From positions 1 to 32,995 of the forward strand of contig JABXJU010000018.1 of assembly GCA_013375405.1 (NCBI GenBank): 32,995 nucleotides of DNA, written 5' to 3'. The notes beneath the pieces were generated by a model. The model was not told the DNA's origin and did not search any database. It saw only the letters and a program-made list of their open reading frames with translations. Below are positions 32,727 to 32,995 of the stretch, piece by piece; the first letter of the stretch is position 1; the number at the start of each line of letters is the position of its first letter. The DNA comes from Candidatus Helarchaeota archaeon (lineage in GTDB: Archaea; Asgardarchaeota; Lokiarchaeia; Helarchaeales; HEL-GB-A). Both the position numbers and the translations under genes were made by a program.

Positions 32727-32995
32727 TTGATTGAAGAAAAAATAGCATCTAATGAAATATGTATCATTGGTGCCGGAATCGGTGGCATGGATTGTGCTCT
32801 AGATTTAGCAGAAGCTGGGTATAAGGTTCATCTATTAGATGCTAAACAAACAATTGGGGGAAAATATGCTCAAATTTATAAAATATTTCCATATGATGAG
32901 TGTAGCGCGTGTGTTTTAACTCCTAAAATGTGTTCAATCGCAAATCATCAGAATATTCACCTCTATACCTTAGTTGAAGTGGATGAAATCTCTGA
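32727..32995 (+). CDS. HdrA-like protein, N-terminal part (runs off window)
   Basis: The first 89 codons encode an FAD-binding start with GAGIGGMDCALDLAEAG and the HdrA signature GGKYAQIYKIFPYDECSACVLTPKM, closely parallel to the first module of the fusion upstream. No ATG lies before the Rossmann motif; the TTG at 32727 preceded by AGACAAGG is the likeliest start. The frame is the same as that of the upstream gene, and the reading is open all the way from that gene's TGA stop at 32715. It is probably co-transcribed with the fusion (9-base gap). A QmoA/HdrA-like electron-transfer role is likely. Confidence 0.75.
   Translation, partial: MIEEKIASNEICIIGAGIGGMDCALDLAEAGYKVHLLDAKQTIGGKYAQIYKIFPYDECSACVLTPKMCSIANHQNIHLYTLVEVDEIS

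Noticed and set aside
32181..32788. Minus-strand frames at the end of the HdrA fusion
   Set aside because: They are antisense to the MvhD domain and to the following HdrA-like start, both of which have conserved cysteine motifs.
1..32995. CRISPR arrays, insertion sequences, integrases, rRNA or tRNA genes
   Set aside because: I looked for regular direct repeats, transposase motifs and tRNA-like arms on both strands and saw none.

Overview
The window looks like the chromosome of an AT-rich archaeon. TATA boxes lie about 20-40 bp before several starts (some spacings suit leaderless transcripts) and stops are followed by T-rich terminators. There are two UbiA prenyltransferases, a HdrA-HdrA-MvhD fusion and three giant sequon-rich surface proteins. 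Helical-repeat cytoplasmic tails, huge ectodomains and Hdr/Mvh electron-transfer proteins together suggest an Asgard (Lokiarchaeia-like) archaeon. That placement is inference; no rRNA, tRNA or universal marker is present to confirm it.

Layout. (1) 1-4.0 kb: a multi-pass membrane protein, a radical SAM/SPASM protein, and two paralogous UbiA-family prenyltransferases transcribed divergently from a 250 bp spacer. (2) 4.2-24.7 kb: three giant exported proteins in tandem on the + strand (1908, 2827 and about 1917 aa), the first two each followed by its own poly-T tract. The first and third have an N-terminal membrane segment, a beta-rich ectodomain, one C-terminal membrane helix and a charged cytoplasmic tail. 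The middle and largest one has a signal peptide and no C-terminal anchor. It carries LEA14/WHy-like strands and glycine-rich loops that recur along its length. The third contains what looks like a catalytically dead gingipain-type (C25) fold with cell-wall-binding-like and PPC-like modules, then Ig-like repeats. (3) 24.7-28.9 kb, all on the - strand: a broken methylenetetrahydrofolate reductase remnant, a kduI-uxaB uronate cassette with ATGA overlap, a seven-helix membrane protein, and a C-terminal remnant of an isopropylmalate/isocitrate dehydrogenase. (4) 29.3 kb to the end: a HdrA-HdrA-MvhD fusion, then the start of another HdrA-like gene in the same frame directly after the TGA stop.

How they may work together. 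The giant trio is the best candidate for an undescribed system: a cell-surface complex in which two membrane-anchored proteins with related juxtamembrane motifs hold or present a 2827-aa secreted partner. KduI and UxaB would take a hexuronate to altronate, with KduI standing in for the usual uronate isomerase. The HdrA fusion would exchange electrons between a hydrogenase- or formate-type partner, ferredoxin and disulfide or C1 redox partners. The metF remnant nearby hints at a lost C1-Hdr linkage.
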